Origin: Tuberibacillus sp. Marseille-P3662
GTDB lineage: Bacteria; Bacillota; Bacilli; Bacillales; Sporolactobacillaceae
Direction: 5' to 3'
Length of the DNA stretch: 64,000 bases
Assembly: GCF_900178005.1 (NCBI RefSeq)
Contig: NZ_FXBS01000006.1
Location: 310,001-374,000, forward strand
The notes beneath the pieces are model-generated. The model was given only the letters and a program-made list of their open reading frames with translations. It ran no database searches and was not told where the DNA came from. Positions 27,299 through 35,795 of this stretch are shown here, in pieces. A program made the translations under genes and the position numbers. How positions within the stretch are numbered: position 1 is the stretch's first letter; every line of letters starts with the position of its first letter.

Positions 27299-29932
27299 AT
27301 GAAAAAACTCGTGCTGGTTGACGGCAACAGTATCGCTTTTCGGGCTTTTTTTGCCCTACCGTTATTAAGTAATGATAAGGGCGTCTATACAAATGGCGTT
27401 TATGGTTTTACTAATATGTTATTAAAAATCATTGAAGAAGAGCAACCGACGCATATGCTTGTTGCCTTTGATGCCGGAAAGACAACCTTCCGTCATGAAA
27501 CGTTCAAACAGTATAAAGGCGGCCGGGAAAAAACACCGCCCGAATTGTCCGAACAAATTCCATTTATGCACGAAGTCTTAGATCGTATGCATATTAAACA
27601 CTATCAGAAGGATCAATATGAAGCGGATGACATCATTGGTACGATGTCTCGGAAAGGTCAAGAAGCTGGTTGGACGGTTAAAGTAGTTACAGGTGATAAA
27701 GATCTTTTACAACTTGTTGATGATCGAACCATGGTCTCATTGACACGAAAAGGGATTACGGACATGGATGACTATGACTCTGAGAAAGTTCATGAACGTT
27801 ATGAAATTGAACCGCTAAGAATCATCGATTTAAAGGGGCTTATGGGCGACAGTTCAGATAATATTCCCGGGGTTCCTGGTGTCGGTGAAAAAACAGCGAT
27901 CAAACTTTTAAAACAATTCGGGTCATTAGAAGGGGTCTATGCTGATCTTGATAAGGTTTCCGGAAAAAAGTTAAAAGAAAAATTAACGGATAACAAAGAC
28001 CAGGCCATGATGAGTAAGCAGCTTGCAACCATTAATCTTGATGCACCCCTTGACGGTTTAACATTAGATGAAACGGTGTATGAAGAGCAAATCACGGAAG
28101 ATGTTGCGGCGTTATTTAAAGATTTAGGTTTTAACACGCTCTTGGAACGAATTGGTTATGAGGCTGAAATTGATGAAGCGTCAAAAGATATAGACATTGA
28201 TTACAAATTAGTAAGTGACATTCAAAAGGAAGATCTTGAAAACGTCTCAGCATTGCTTATGGAGATGGTCGACGAGAATTATCACTTTGCGGATATCCAA
28301 GGGTTTGCTGTGGCAGGCGATAATGGTTGTTTCGTGCTTGAAACCGATCAAGCCTTAAACTCGCAAGCATTTGTCGAATGGCTCGAAGACCCTAACGAGA
28401 AAAAGGTTGTTTTTGACGCCAAACGGGCGGCTGTTGCGTTAAAATGGCGCGGTGTTGACTTAAGAGGAATCATCTTTGATATTAACATGGCTTCTTATCT
28501 GATTGATCCTTCGGAATCAGGGCACGATCTTTCAGACATTGCTAAGCGACGCAACCTCCATTATGTTTTTCACGATGAGGCCTTTTACGGTAAAGGTGCC
28601 AAACGACAAATACCTGAGCGTGACACACTCGCTGACCACTTAGCTCGAAAAGTTCAAGCGATGGTTGAACTCGAACCCATGCTGAAGAAAGAACTGCAAG
28701 ATAATCAACAATTATCATTGCTCACAGACATGGAAATGCCTTTATCCCTTGTGTTAGCAGAGATGGAATTTAAAGGGGTTGAGACCGATCGCGATACCCT
28801 TGTAGAAATGGGTCAGGCGATTAATGAAAAGTTACAAGTTATTGAAAAGGGCATTCATGAGATGGCGGGTACGTCCTTTAATATTAATTCACCGAAACAA
28901 TTAGGTGAAGTGCTGTTTGAAACGCTTGAACTACCTGTGATCAAAAAGACAAAAACTGGATATTCAACGTCAGCGGATGTATTAGAGAAACTACGCCCCG
29001 AACACGAGATTATTGATCAAATTTTAGTCTACCGCCAGCTCGGAAAACTCAATTCAACTTACATTGAAGGGCTGCTTAAAGTGATTCATCCGGAAACCGG
29101 GAAGATTCATACCCGGTTTAACCAAGCGTTAACCCAAACGGGACGGCTAAGCTCGACGGATCCTAATTTGCAAAATATCCCGATTCGGCTTGAGGAAGGG
29201 CGTAAGATCCGGAAAGCGTTTGTTCCCTCGCAGCCAGGATGGCGTATATTCGCCGCCGACTATTCACAGATCGAGTTGCGTGTCTTGGCCCATATTGCTG
29301 GTGATGAGAATTTAATCGACGCCTTCAATAACGAGTTGGATATTCATACAAAAACAGCCATGGACGTTTTTGGTGTTCGGAGTGATGAAATTACCGATAT
29401 CATGCGTAGGCAGGCCAAGGCTGTTAATTTTGGTATTGTCTATGGCATCAGTGATTTCGGCTTATCGCAAAACCTCGGTATAACAAGAAAAGACGCTAAA
29501 GCTTTTATTGATAAGTATTTTGAAAGCTATCCTGGTGTTCAGGAATATATGACCGAAATTGTTCAGCAAGCAAAGCTTGACGGCTATGTGACAACGTTGC
29601 TTAAGCGCCGGCGGTATTTGCCGGAAATTACAAGCCGGAATTTTAATCGGCGAAGCTTCGCCGAGCGAACGGCGATGAATACACCGATTCAAGGGAGCGC
29701 GGCTGACATTATTAAGTTAGCCATGATTCAAATGGCTGAGCGCCTGGAAGATGAACAGCTCCAAACGAATATGTTATTGCAGGTGCATGATGAATTGATT
29801 TTTGAAGCACCAGAGGAAGAAATTGATCGATTAAAGGATATCGTACCCGATGTTATGGAATATGCTTTTAACTTAGATGTTCCGCTTAAAGTGGATTATG
29901 CGTATGGTTCGACATGGTACGATGCGAAATAG
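27299..29932 (+). CDS. polA: DNA polymerase I
   Basis: About 877 residues, standard for Bacillus Pol I. It has an N-terminal 5' nuclease (VDGNSIAFRAFFAL, DKDLLQLV, LMGDSSDNIPGVPGVG), a middle 3'-5' exonuclease-like domain and a C-terminal polymerase (ADYSQIELRVLAH, RRQAKAVNFGIVYG, LQVHDELIFE). The exonuclease-like domain lacks most catalytic acidic residues (for example FVLETDQ and VFDAKRAA replace the usual DExD and N..YD motifs), so proofreading is probably absent, as in related Bacillus enzymes. ATG 27299 has AGGTG upstream and is preferred to the GTG at 27290. Confidence 0.96.
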   Translation: MKKLVLVDGNSIAFRAFFALPLLSNDKGVYTNGVYGFTNMLLKIIEEEQPTHMLVAFDAGKTTFRHETFKQYKGGREKTPPELSEQIPFMHEVLDRMHIKHYQKDQYEADDIIGTMSRKGQEAGWTVKVVTGDKDLLQLVDDRTMVSLTRKGITDMDDYDSEKVHERYEIEPLRIIDLKGLMGDSSDNIPGVPGVGEKTAIKLLKQFGSLEGVYADLDKVSGKKLKEKLTDNKDQAMMSKQLATINLDAPLDGLTLDETVYEEQITEDVAALFKDLGFNTLLERIGYEAEIDEASKDIDIDYKLVSDIQKEDLENVSALLMEMVDENYHFADIQGFAVAGDNGCFVLETDQALNSQAFVEWLEDPNEKKVVFDAKRAAVALKWRGVDLRGIIFDINMASYLIDPSESGHDLSDIAKRRNLHYVFHDEAFYGKGAKRQIPERDTLADHLARKVQAMVELEPMLKKELQDNQQLSLLTDMEMPLSLVLAEMEFKGVETDRDTLVEMGQAINEKLQVIEKGIHEMAGTSFNINSPKQLGEVLFETLELPVIKKTKTGYSTSADVLEKLRPEHEIIDQILVYRQLGKLNSTYIEGLLKVIHPETGKIHTRFNQALTQTGRLSSTDPNLQNIPIRLEEGRKIRKAFVPSQPGWRIFAADYSQIELRVLAHIAGDENLIDAFNNELDIHTKTAMDVFGVRSDEITDIMRRQAKAVNFGIVYGISDFGLSQNLGITRKDAKAFIDKYFESYPGVQEYMTEIVQQAKLDGYVTTLLKRRRYLPEITSRNFNRRSFAERTAMNTPIQGSAADIIKLAMIQMAERLEDEQLQTNMLLQVHDELIFEAPEEEIDRLKDIVPDVMEYAFNLDVPLKVDYAYGSTWYDAK

Positions 29933-29947
29933 AAAGGACGAATGGCG

Positions 29948-30784
29948 GTGCCTGAGTTACCTGAAGTTGAGACAGTTAAAAATACGCTGAAACAATTGGT
30001 CGTCGGAAAAACCATATCAGATGTCAGTGTTCGTTGGCCTAAGATGGTGAAGCATCCTGCTGACGTTCAAGCTTTTCAAACATTATTAACGGGTCAGACG
30101 ATTCATGATATCAACCGCCGCGGAAAATTTTTGCGTTTTGACCTAGATGATGTTGCTCTCGTTTCACACTTGCGTATGGAAGGTAAATATTCATTGACGG
30201 ATACCCCAGTTCCAACCGATCAGCATACCCACGTGATTTTTAAGTTTACTGATGGAACAGCTTTACAATATAACGATGTACGCAAATTCGGTACAATGCA
30301 TTTATATGACAAGGGGAAGGAACTTCAGTTTCCACCCCTTGCTGATTTAGGACCGGAACCGCTAGAGGATGATTTTACAGCCAATCACTTAGATGACGTT
30401 TTCAGGCGTACGACAAGGTTGATTAAACCCGTGTTATTAGATCAGAAAGCCGTTGTCGGGCTAGGTAATATTTATGTGGATGAAGCTTTATTTCGGGCTG
30501 GGATTCATCCCGGCAGTGAAGCCAAAGCCATACCTTTTGCTCAAATGAATGATCTTGTTCTTGCGATTCGATCAACATTAGGTGAAGCGATTGCTGCTGG
30601 TGGCAGTTCCATTCGTTCATACTTGAACGGTCACGGCGAAATGGGGATGTTTCAGCAGCGATTATATGTTTATGCACGTGAAGATCAGCCATGCAAACAA
30701 TGTGGTACTCCGATTGAAAAGATAAAGCTCGGGGGCCGGGGGACGCATTTCTGTCCAAACTGCCAAAAGGAGTGGCACATATGA
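29948..30784 (+). CDS. mutM: formamidopyrimidine-DNA glycosylase
   Basis: A 278-residue Fpg/MutM, excising oxidised purines and cleaving the abasic site. The start must be GTG 29948, because the catalytic proline has to be residue 2 (PELPEVET); an ATG at 29942 would add two residues. Other visible features: Glu3, the NRRGKFL lysine region, VGLGNIYVDEALF and a C-terminal zinc finger (CKQCG and CPNC). The gene sits 15 bases after polA and overlaps coaE by four bases, a DNA-repair/CoA operon conserved in Bacilli. Confidence 0.96.
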   Translation: MPELPEVETVKNTLKQLVVGKTISDVSVRWPKMVKHPADVQAFQTLLTGQTIHDINRRGKFLRFDLDDVALVSHLRMEGKYSLTDTPVPTDQHTHVIFKFTDGTALQYNDVRKFGTMHLYDKGKELQFPPLADLGPEPLEDDFTANHLDDVFRRTTRLIKPVLLDQKAVVGLGNIYVDEALFRAGIHPGSEAKAIPFAQMNDLVLAIRSTLGEAIAAGGSSIRSYLNGHGEMGMFQQRLYVYAREDQPCKQCGTPIEKIKLGGRGTHFCPNCQKEWHI

Positions 30785-31380
30785 TTAAAGTAGGATTGAC
30801 GGGTGGCATTGCCAGCGGCAAAAGTACGGTTACCAATATGATTCAGGCGTGGGACATTCCGGTGATTGATGCTGACCAAATATCAAGAGAAGTCGTTGAA
30901 CCAGGTGAACGCGGCCTTGAACGCATTGTTAACACTTTTGGTGAACATGTTTTGCATGAGGATGGCACATTGGATCGTCCAGCCTTAGGAGAGATTATTT
31001 TTAATGATGATGCCAAGCGGAAGGAACTTAATGATATTGTCCATCCCGAAGTTCGCCAACGAATGAACGAACATGAAGAGGCCTACGCTGATAACGGTGA
31101 GCATGCCCTTGTTCTTGATATTCCATTATTGATTGAAAATGGTTTAACAGATGGGTTTGACAAGGTGTTACTCGTCTATATCCCACGGCAATTACAGATT
31201 GAACGATTAATGGAAAGAGATGGACGCGGCGAGGATGATGCGTTAAGCCGGATCGAATCGCAAATGCCCTTATCAGACAAACGACCGTACGCTGATCAGA
31301 CGATTGATAATAGTGGTGATTTAACACATACCAAGCAGCAATTAGAATCCATATTTAGGCGATGGCACATTTTGAAATGA
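30781..31380 (+). CDS. coaE: dephospho-CoA kinase
   Basis: A 199-residue CoaE, which phosphorylates dephospho-CoA in the last step of CoA synthesis. The P-loop is GLTGGIASGKSTV at the N-terminus, followed by DADQISREVVEPG, IVHPEVR and VLDIPLLIE. ATG 30781 overlaps the mutM stop (ATGA) and has AAGGAG upstream. In B. subtilis ytaF lies between mutM and coaE; it is missing here. Confidence 0.95.
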   Translation: MIKVGLTGGIASGKSTVTNMIQAWDIPVIDADQISREVVEPGERGLERIVNTFGEHVLHEDGTLDRPALGEIIFNDDAKRKELNDIVHPEVRQRMNEHEEAYADNGEHALVLDIPLLIENGLTDGFDKVLLVYIPRQLQIERLMERDGRGEDDALSRIESQMPLSDKRPYADQTIDNSGDLTHTKQQLESIFRRWHILK

Positions 31381-31413
31381 ATTATTCTAAAAGAGGACAC
31401 ACTTCAACTCCAA

Positions 31414-31424
31414 TGTGTTATACT
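31414..31424 (+). promoter_or_regulatory. CcpN operator 1 at gapB promoter
   Basis: TGTGTTATACT fits the CcpN consensus TRTGHYATAYW at every position and overlaps a probable -10 (TATACT). CcpN represses gluconeogenic genes during growth on glucose. Confidence 0.7.
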
Positions 31425-31447
31425 TAAAACACACTAATCGGTTTATT

Positions 31448-31458
31448 AGTATAACATA
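31448..31458 (-). promoter_or_regulatory. CcpN operator 2 at gapB
   Basis: The minus strand reads TATGTTATACT, again a full match to TRTGHYATAYW, facing operator 1. The centre-to-centre distance is 34 bases. Two sites per promoter is the arrangement known for CcpN targets in B. subtilis. Confidence 0.65.
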
Positions 31459-31477
31459 ATTGCTGGAGGCTGATGTC

Positions 31478-32512
31478 ATGTCTGTCAATGTTGCCATTAA
31501 TGGTTTTGGTCGTATCGGCCGCATGGTGTTTCGCAATCTCCATAGCCGGACGGATGCTTATGTTGTTGCGATTAATGCTAATTATCCTGTAGAAACGTTG
31601 GTCCATTTGATCAAATATGATACGCTGCATGGACGTTTTCCCGGGGAGGTGGCTGTCGTCAATGATTATACGTTGTCAGTAGATGGTCATCATGTACAAA
31701 TTGTGAATCAACGCGATCCAAATCAACTGCCATGGGACGTGTTAAAAGTTGATATCGTCATTGAAGCCACTGGAAAATTTAAAACGAGAGAAACAGCGGG
31801 TTATCATCTTGAGGCAGGGGCCGCTAAAGTCATTATCACCGCTCCAGGTAAAGACGAAGACGCGACCATTGTGATGGGTGCTAATGAGGATATCTACGTT
31901 CCCGATAGGCATCACATCATCTCCAATGCTTCTTGTACGACGAATTGTCTTGCGCCTGTTGCCAAGATTCTTGATGAGCAATTCGGAATTGAAGCGGGGA
32001 TGATGACAACGGTTCATTCGTACACGAATGATCAAAATAATATTGATAATCCCCACAAGGATTTACGCCGTGCCCGGGCCTGCGGACAATCGATTATTCC
32101 AACCACGACCGGAGCTGCTAAGGCGGTTGCCAAAGTATTGCCGCAACTTGATGGTAAATTAAGTGGCATGGCTTTACGGGTGCCCACACCGAATGTGTCA
32201 TTGGTGGATCTCGTTGTTGATTTGAACACCGAGACTACTGTAGAGCAAATTAATGAATGTTTTAGAACTGCAGCAAACGGCCGTTACCAAGGGATTGTGG
32301 ATTATTCTGATGAGCCACTTGTTTCCTCCGATTACCAAACCAATGCTTTTTCAGCGGTCATTGATGGGCTGTCAACAACTGTGATGGCTGGTAACAAAGT
32401 TAAAATCATAGCGTGGTATGACAATGAATGGGGCTATTCTTGCCGTATTGTAGACTTGATCATGCTACTCTCGGCGAGGCTTGCAACTGGAAATAATACA
32501 CAAGTTTCTTAA
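31478..32512 (+). CDS. gapB: NADP-dependent glyceraldehyde-3-phosphate dehydrogenase GapB
   Basis: About 344 residues with the N-terminal Rossmann motif NGFGRIGR and the catalytic cysteine in SNASCTTNCLAP. It is assigned to the gluconeogenic GapB type rather than GapA because of its position (after coaE, before speD) and the two CcpN operators, which are specific to gapB and pckA in Bacillus. It would run 1,3-bisphosphoglycerate to glyceraldehyde-3-phosphate with NADPH. ATG 31478 has GGAGG upstream; the TTG at 31460 precedes that site and is rejected. Confidence 0.92.
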   Translation: MSVNVAINGFGRIGRMVFRNLHSRTDAYVVAINANYPVETLVHLIKYDTLHGRFPGEVAVVNDYTLSVDGHHVQIVNQRDPNQLPWDVLKVDIVIEATGKFKTRETAGYHLEAGAAKVIITAPGKDEDATIVMGANEDIYVPDRHHIISNASCTTNCLAPVAKILDEQFGIEAGMMTTVHSYTNDQNNIDNPHKDLRRARACGQSIIPTTTGAAKAVAKVLPQLDGKLSGMALRVPTPNVSLVDLVVDLNTETTVEQINECFRTAANGRYQGIVDYSDEPLVSSDYQTNAFSAVIDGLSTTVMAGNKVKIIAWYDNEWGYSCRIVDLIMLLSARLATGNNTQVS

Positions 32513-32526
32513 AAAATAACTTACGG

Positions 32527-32565
32527 ACTCGTATCCTTTATATAAAGTGATACGGGTTCTTTTTT
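32527..32565 (+). terminator. terminator between gapB and speD
   Basis: ACTCGTATC (32527-32535) pairs with GATACGGGT (32549-32557), with an inner CTTTATATAAAG palindrome, followed by CTTTTTT. It suggests partial uncoupling of speD from gapB, which are one operon in B. subtilis. TTTGTTATACT at 32563-32573 is one mismatch from a CcpN site. Confidence 0.8.
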
Positions 32566-32674
32566 GTTATACTTAAAGAGTAGCATAAAAGTTATCATAG
32601 ATGCGTGTGAAACTTTAATAGCATGGATTCGTATATAAAGCATATTTGCTAGAATGACCATTTGGAGGAATCGT

Positions 32675-33055
32675 ATGGAAACGTCAGGATTGCCGGGAAA
32701 ACACCATATTGTCGAGTGCTGGCAATGCAATATAGAATTATTGAATGATATTCATTTCATAGAAAAAATGATGGTCAAGGCAGCAATGATTGCAGGTGCT
32801 GAGCTCAGGGAAGTAACGTTTCACCAATTCGCTCCGCAGGGGATTAGCGGTGCTGTCTTGATTTCTGAATCCCATTTGACCATTCATACGTATCCGGAAA
32901 ATGGTTATGCAGCTGTTGATGTCTTTACATGTGGGGAGCGGATGGAACCCATGGTTGCGATCAATCATATCACTGAACAGTTAGCAGCAAAAAATAAGGA
33001 TGTTCTTTTAATTGAGCGTGGGGGCGGGCAGATACTGAAGGCAGCACGTCCATAA
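32675..33055 (+). CDS. speD: S-adenosylmethionine decarboxylase proenzyme
   Basis: A 126-residue class 1b AdoMetDC, the usual Bacillus length from ATG 32675 (TTGGAGG upstream). The self-cleavage serine that becomes the pyruvoyl group is in SESHLTIHTYPE; the catalytic cysteine is in VFTCGERMEP. It makes decarboxylated SAM, the aminopropyl donor for spermidine synthesis. No classical speE or speB is in the window, but the membrane spermidine-synthase-like protein at 2989 could use the same donor. Confidence 0.95.
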   Translation: METSGLPGKHHIVECWQCNIELLNDIHFIEKMMVKAAMIAGAELREVTFHQFAPQGISGAVLISESHLTIHTYPENGYAAVDVFTCGERMEPMVAINHITEQLAAKNKDVLLIERGGGQILKAARP

Positions 33056-33072
33056 ATTCCGTGTTTTTCTAC

Positions 33073-33101
33073 TTGAACCTGGCTTCCGACTCATTTATTA
33101 T
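33073..33101 (+). promoter_or_regulatory. sigma-A promoter upstream of the nrdR operon
   Basis: TTGAAC (33073-33078) and TATTAT (33096-33101) with a 17-base spacer. Confidence 0.6.
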
Positions 33102-33148
33102 AAAGTTAGTAGCGTGTTCGAACTTAAGTTTTAAAGTAGGTGAATAAT

Positions 33149-33526
33149 TTGGGATTGGTGGGGAAGTTGTTTAGTAGACATATTGAGACGGGGGAAGCCC
33201 TAGCCGATCAACAATTGCAAACCAGATATTATAAAACAACGAAAGATAAATTGTTTAGTCACATTTTAGATGATATAGCAAAAGATACGAAGATGACCCT
33301 GATTGGTGAGTCCAAAGATCGTGGGGAGATTTCCATTCAATATAATAGTGTGAGAAAGTCCTTTCTGGTTTTAACCATTATTTCAGTGCGGCCATACCAT
33401 ACGGCTGTGGATATTTCCATGAGCATCGAACGTGGTTTGAATTTCGGATACATTCACCGTTATATTCAATCATTCTATGAACGTTTAAATCAAACTTTCC
33501 CTTCGGCCAATCAATCACAAGCATGA
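33149..33526 (+). CDS. conserved hypothetical cytosolic protein upstream of nrdR
   Basis: About 125 residues, soluble and mildly basic (LVGKLFSRHIETGEALADQQ, YIQSFYERLNQ). It resembles the small uncharacterised cytosolic proteins found before nrdR in Bacilli; I know no function. The start is uncertain: TTG 33149 has AGGTG six bases upstream and is preferred, while GTG 33140 overlaps that site. The gap to nrdR is 17 bases, so the two are co-transcribed from the promoter at 33073. Confidence 0.75.
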   Translation: MGLVGKLFSRHIETGEALADQQLQTRYYKTTKDKLFSHILDDIAKDTKMTLIGESKDRGEISIQYNSVRKSFLVLTIISVRPYHTAVDISMSIERGLNFGYIHRYIQSFYERLNQTFPSANQSQA

Positions 33527-33543
33527 CAGAAGAGGTGTGAGTA

Positions 33544-34011
33544 ATGCGTTGTCCCAATTGTCATGAGAACGGTACGAAAGTACTTGACTCCCGCCCGTCA
33601 GGTGACGGCCATTCAATTAGGCGCCGCCGGGAATGCCCCGTTTGTCATTACCGGTTTACAACATTTGAAACCTTGGAAGAAATTCCATTAATTGTTGTTA
33701 AAAAAGGTGATGAACGAGAAGCTTTTAACAGGGACAAAATGCTCCGAGGCTTGATTAAGTCTTGTGAAAAACGTCCCGTTCCATTGGAGAGTCTTGAAAA
33801 AGTCGTTAATCATGTTGAACAGGAATTGAGAAGCGGCGGCATTTCCGAAGTTAATAGCGCTGAAATCGGTGAGCTTGTTATGGGAGAACTTTCTAAAATT
33901 GATGAAGTAGCTTATGTGCGCTTTGCATCGGTATATCGGCAGTTTAAAGACATTAATGTCTTCATTGATGAATTAGAAGATTTATTGAAAAAGAACCAGC
34001 AGTCTGATTAA
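33544..34011 (+). CDS. nrdR: transcriptional repressor NrdR
   Basis: A 155-residue NrdR. The zinc ribbon has Cys3, Cys6, Cys31 and Cys34 and the SxRRRREC basic stretch, followed by an ATP-cone ([20 protein letters not shown]). NrdR represses ribonucleotide reductase genes when dATP and ATP are bound. GAGGTGTGAG precedes the ATG. A terminator follows. Confidence 0.97.
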   Translation: MRCPNCHENGTKVLDSRPSGDGHSIRRRRECPVCHYRFTTFETLEEIPLIVVKKGDEREAFNRDKMLRGLIKSCEKRPVPLESLEKVVNHVEQELRSGGISEVNSAEIGELVMGELSKIDEVAYVRFASVYRQFKDINVFIDELEDLLKKNQQSD

Positions 34012-34034
34012 ACATCCAGCTTGACTTCTTTTGT

Positions 34035-34057
34035 AACTTGGCCTAAGCCAAGTTTTT
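34035..34057 (+). terminator. terminator after nrdR
   Basis: AACTTGGC pairs with GCCAAGTT around CTAA, followed by a T-run. Confidence 0.85.
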
Positions 34058-34090
34058 CTCATTTCTATTTGTCTTTCGTTAATTGAAGAA

Positions 34091-34152
34091 GAAAGCGTGA
34101 GACGCCTGCGGGAAAAGCAACAGTTGAAAACCCCGCAGGACGAAGTGGGGAC
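34091..34152 (+). repeat. truncated GC-rich interspersed repeat, copy 3
   Basis: GAAAGCGTGAGACGCCTGCGG, GGAAAAGCAACAGTTGAAAA and CCCCGCAGGACGAAGTGGGG correspond to the left half of the repeat at 19170-19301. The right half (CCCGCGGAAAGCG) is missing. Confidence 0.7.
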
Positions 34153-34157
34153 GTATC

Positions 34158-34235
34158 AAGGAATGATCTAGCCCATGTAAGGATGTTCGACTAAATGAAG
34201 GATTTTCGGCTTAAATAAGGAGGTTCAGTTAAAAA
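34158..34235 (+). repeat. degenerate 19-21 bp tandem repeat
   Basis: Four imperfect units start with AAGGA at 34158, 34179, 34198 and 34217 (for example AAGGATGTTCGACTAAATG and AAGGATTTTCGGCTTAAAT). There is no coding pattern. Confidence 0.55.
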
Positions 34236-34395
34236 CGTCACGTCCTGTGACAACACTGAACTGACCCACATCCTGTGGGCCACACGTCCTATTGTAACGC
34301 CGATGCTAGCACGTCCTGTGCGCTGGAACATCGGCTAATAACAATAATGTCCGGTTGTAAACACGGTGCTAGTATTGTCCTGTGCGTCGCTAGGT
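34219..34395 (+). repeat. cluster of hairpins with CGTCCTGTG loops upstream of dnaB
   Basis: Consecutive stem-loops: GTTCAGT/ACTGAAC, CCCAC/GTGGG, and GCCGATG/CATCGGC. The loops or inner segments repeat ACGTCCTGTG, ACATCCTGTG, ACGTCCTATTG, ACGTCCTGTG and TTGTCCTGTG. The cluster ends just before the dnaB ribosome site (AAGGAGG). It looks like several insertions of one small hairpin repeat. Confidence 0.7.
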
Positions 34396-34417
34396 TTGTG
34401 AACAAGGAGGAATAATA

Positions 34418-35782
34418 TTGCACTGGAAAGATCTATTACCTGTTGACGCTTATCATGTCCAGAGTGATGGCATGATTGGTGAATACGAATTGCGAACGTT
34501 ATATTTCCTCTACCAACCGTTAATTGGCATGCGTGCGTGTGCATTATACACAACGCTTTGGCAGGAAGTTACAATGGCCCATCATTTACCTGAAGCCACT
34601 CACCATCATCTGATGACGATGATGGACGTTGACTTGAAGGTTTTGCTTTCTGAACGGCAACAACTCGAAGCGGTGGGCTTGTTAAGAGTCTACCAAACGG
34701 AGTCAGGAAGTACGCGTACGTTTATCTATGAACTGGTGGCTCCCCTAACACCCGCGGCATTTTTTACAGATGGACTATTAGGTCATTATTTATATAATAA
34801 GTTAGGTGAACGTGAGTTTCGTCGGATTGAACAAACATTTCTTCCGGAACATCACGTGGATACGCATCAATATACGAACTTAACGGCTTCATTTGAACAA
34901 GTCTTTCAGTCAGTGAGTCCGTCAGAACTGCAGGCACCAGAGGCTTCTGAACGTTTTGAGCAAGCTGACTGGCCCGATAAATCCTTGGCTGATCGGGTGA
35001 CAAACTTCGAATTTGATTTTGAGGCGCTTTATCAGCATTTATCGGATGTTATTATTTCGCGTGAGGCTTTTACAGCAGAGGTTAAAGAAGCTATAACCAA
35101 ACTGGCCTGGATTTATATGCTTGAACCAGAAGAGATGAGCGGTATTATTCAGAAAGCCTTTCTGCATTCAGGCTCCATTGATATTGAGACCTTACAAAGG
35201 GAAGTGCGTTATTATTACAAGTTAGAAACGGGAGAAGCATTGCCTGTTCTTAGCCAGCGGCGTCAACCGCCTGATCTGCGGCATATGGACGATAAACAAC
35301 CGCAAACAGAAGAAGAAAAGCAGGTCAAGACCTTAGAACAAGTGTCTCCCCATGAGTTACTAGAATACTTGTCTGGTGGCGGCAAACCGCCGGCGGCTGA
35401 TTTGAAAGTTGTTGAAGAGATTATGATGGAGCAAAAACTCCCAGCAGGCGTTGTCAATGTTTTGATTCATTATGTTATGATAGCCAATGATCGAAAACTA
35501 TCAAAAAGCTATGTTGAAAAAATTGCCGGGCATTGGGCGCGTAAACACATTCAATCGGTCCCTCAGGCGATGAGTTTGGCGCGATCGGAGCATCAAAAGT
35601 ATCAGCAATGGCGTCAAGGCAAAAAGCAGGGACAAGGACAGTCATATCGTAAGAACCAGCGCCAAGCCCCTGTACCTAAATGGATGAAAGAAGATAACAA
35701 TACACAACAACCAACACAAGACCAAAATAATAATGCCAAACAACGCGCAGAATGGCTTGAACAATATCTAAACAATTTGTAG
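34418..35782 (+). CDS. dnaB: replication initiation and membrane attachment protein DnaB
   Basis: A 454-residue Firmicute DnaB (helicase-loading cofactor, not the replicative helicase). The N-terminal domain (WKDLLPVDAYHVQSDGMIGEYE) and the C-terminal DnaB/DnaD-type helical domain (YIEKIAGHWARK region, LPAGVVNVLIHYVM) are recognisable, followed by a basic Gln-rich tail. It recruits the DnaI-helicase complex to oriC with DnaD. It starts at TTG behind AAGGAGG. dnaI follows after 13 bases. Confidence 0.94.
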   Translation: MHWKDLLPVDAYHVQSDGMIGEYELRTLYFLYQPLIGMRACALYTTLWQEVTMAHHLPEATHHHLMTMMDVDLKVLLSERQQLEAVGLLRVYQTESGSTRTFIYELVAPLTPAAFFTDGLLGHYLYNKLGEREFRRIEQTFLPEHHVDTHQYTNLTASFEQVFQSVSPSELQAPEASERFEQADWPDKSLADRVTNFEFDFEALYQHLSDVIISREAFTAEVKEAITKLAWIYMLEPEEMSGIIQKAFLHSGSIDIETLQREVRYYYKLETGEALPVLSQRRQPPDLRHMDDKQPQTEEEKQVKTLEQVSPHELLEYLSGGGKPPAADLKVVEEIMMEQKLPAGVVNVLIHYVMIANDRKLSKSYVEKIAGHWARKHIQSVPQAMSLARSEHQKYQQWRQGKKQGQGQSYRKNQRQAPVPKWMKEDNNTQQPTQDQNNNAKQRAEWLEQYLNNL

Positions 35783-35795
35783 GACGGTGGTTGCC

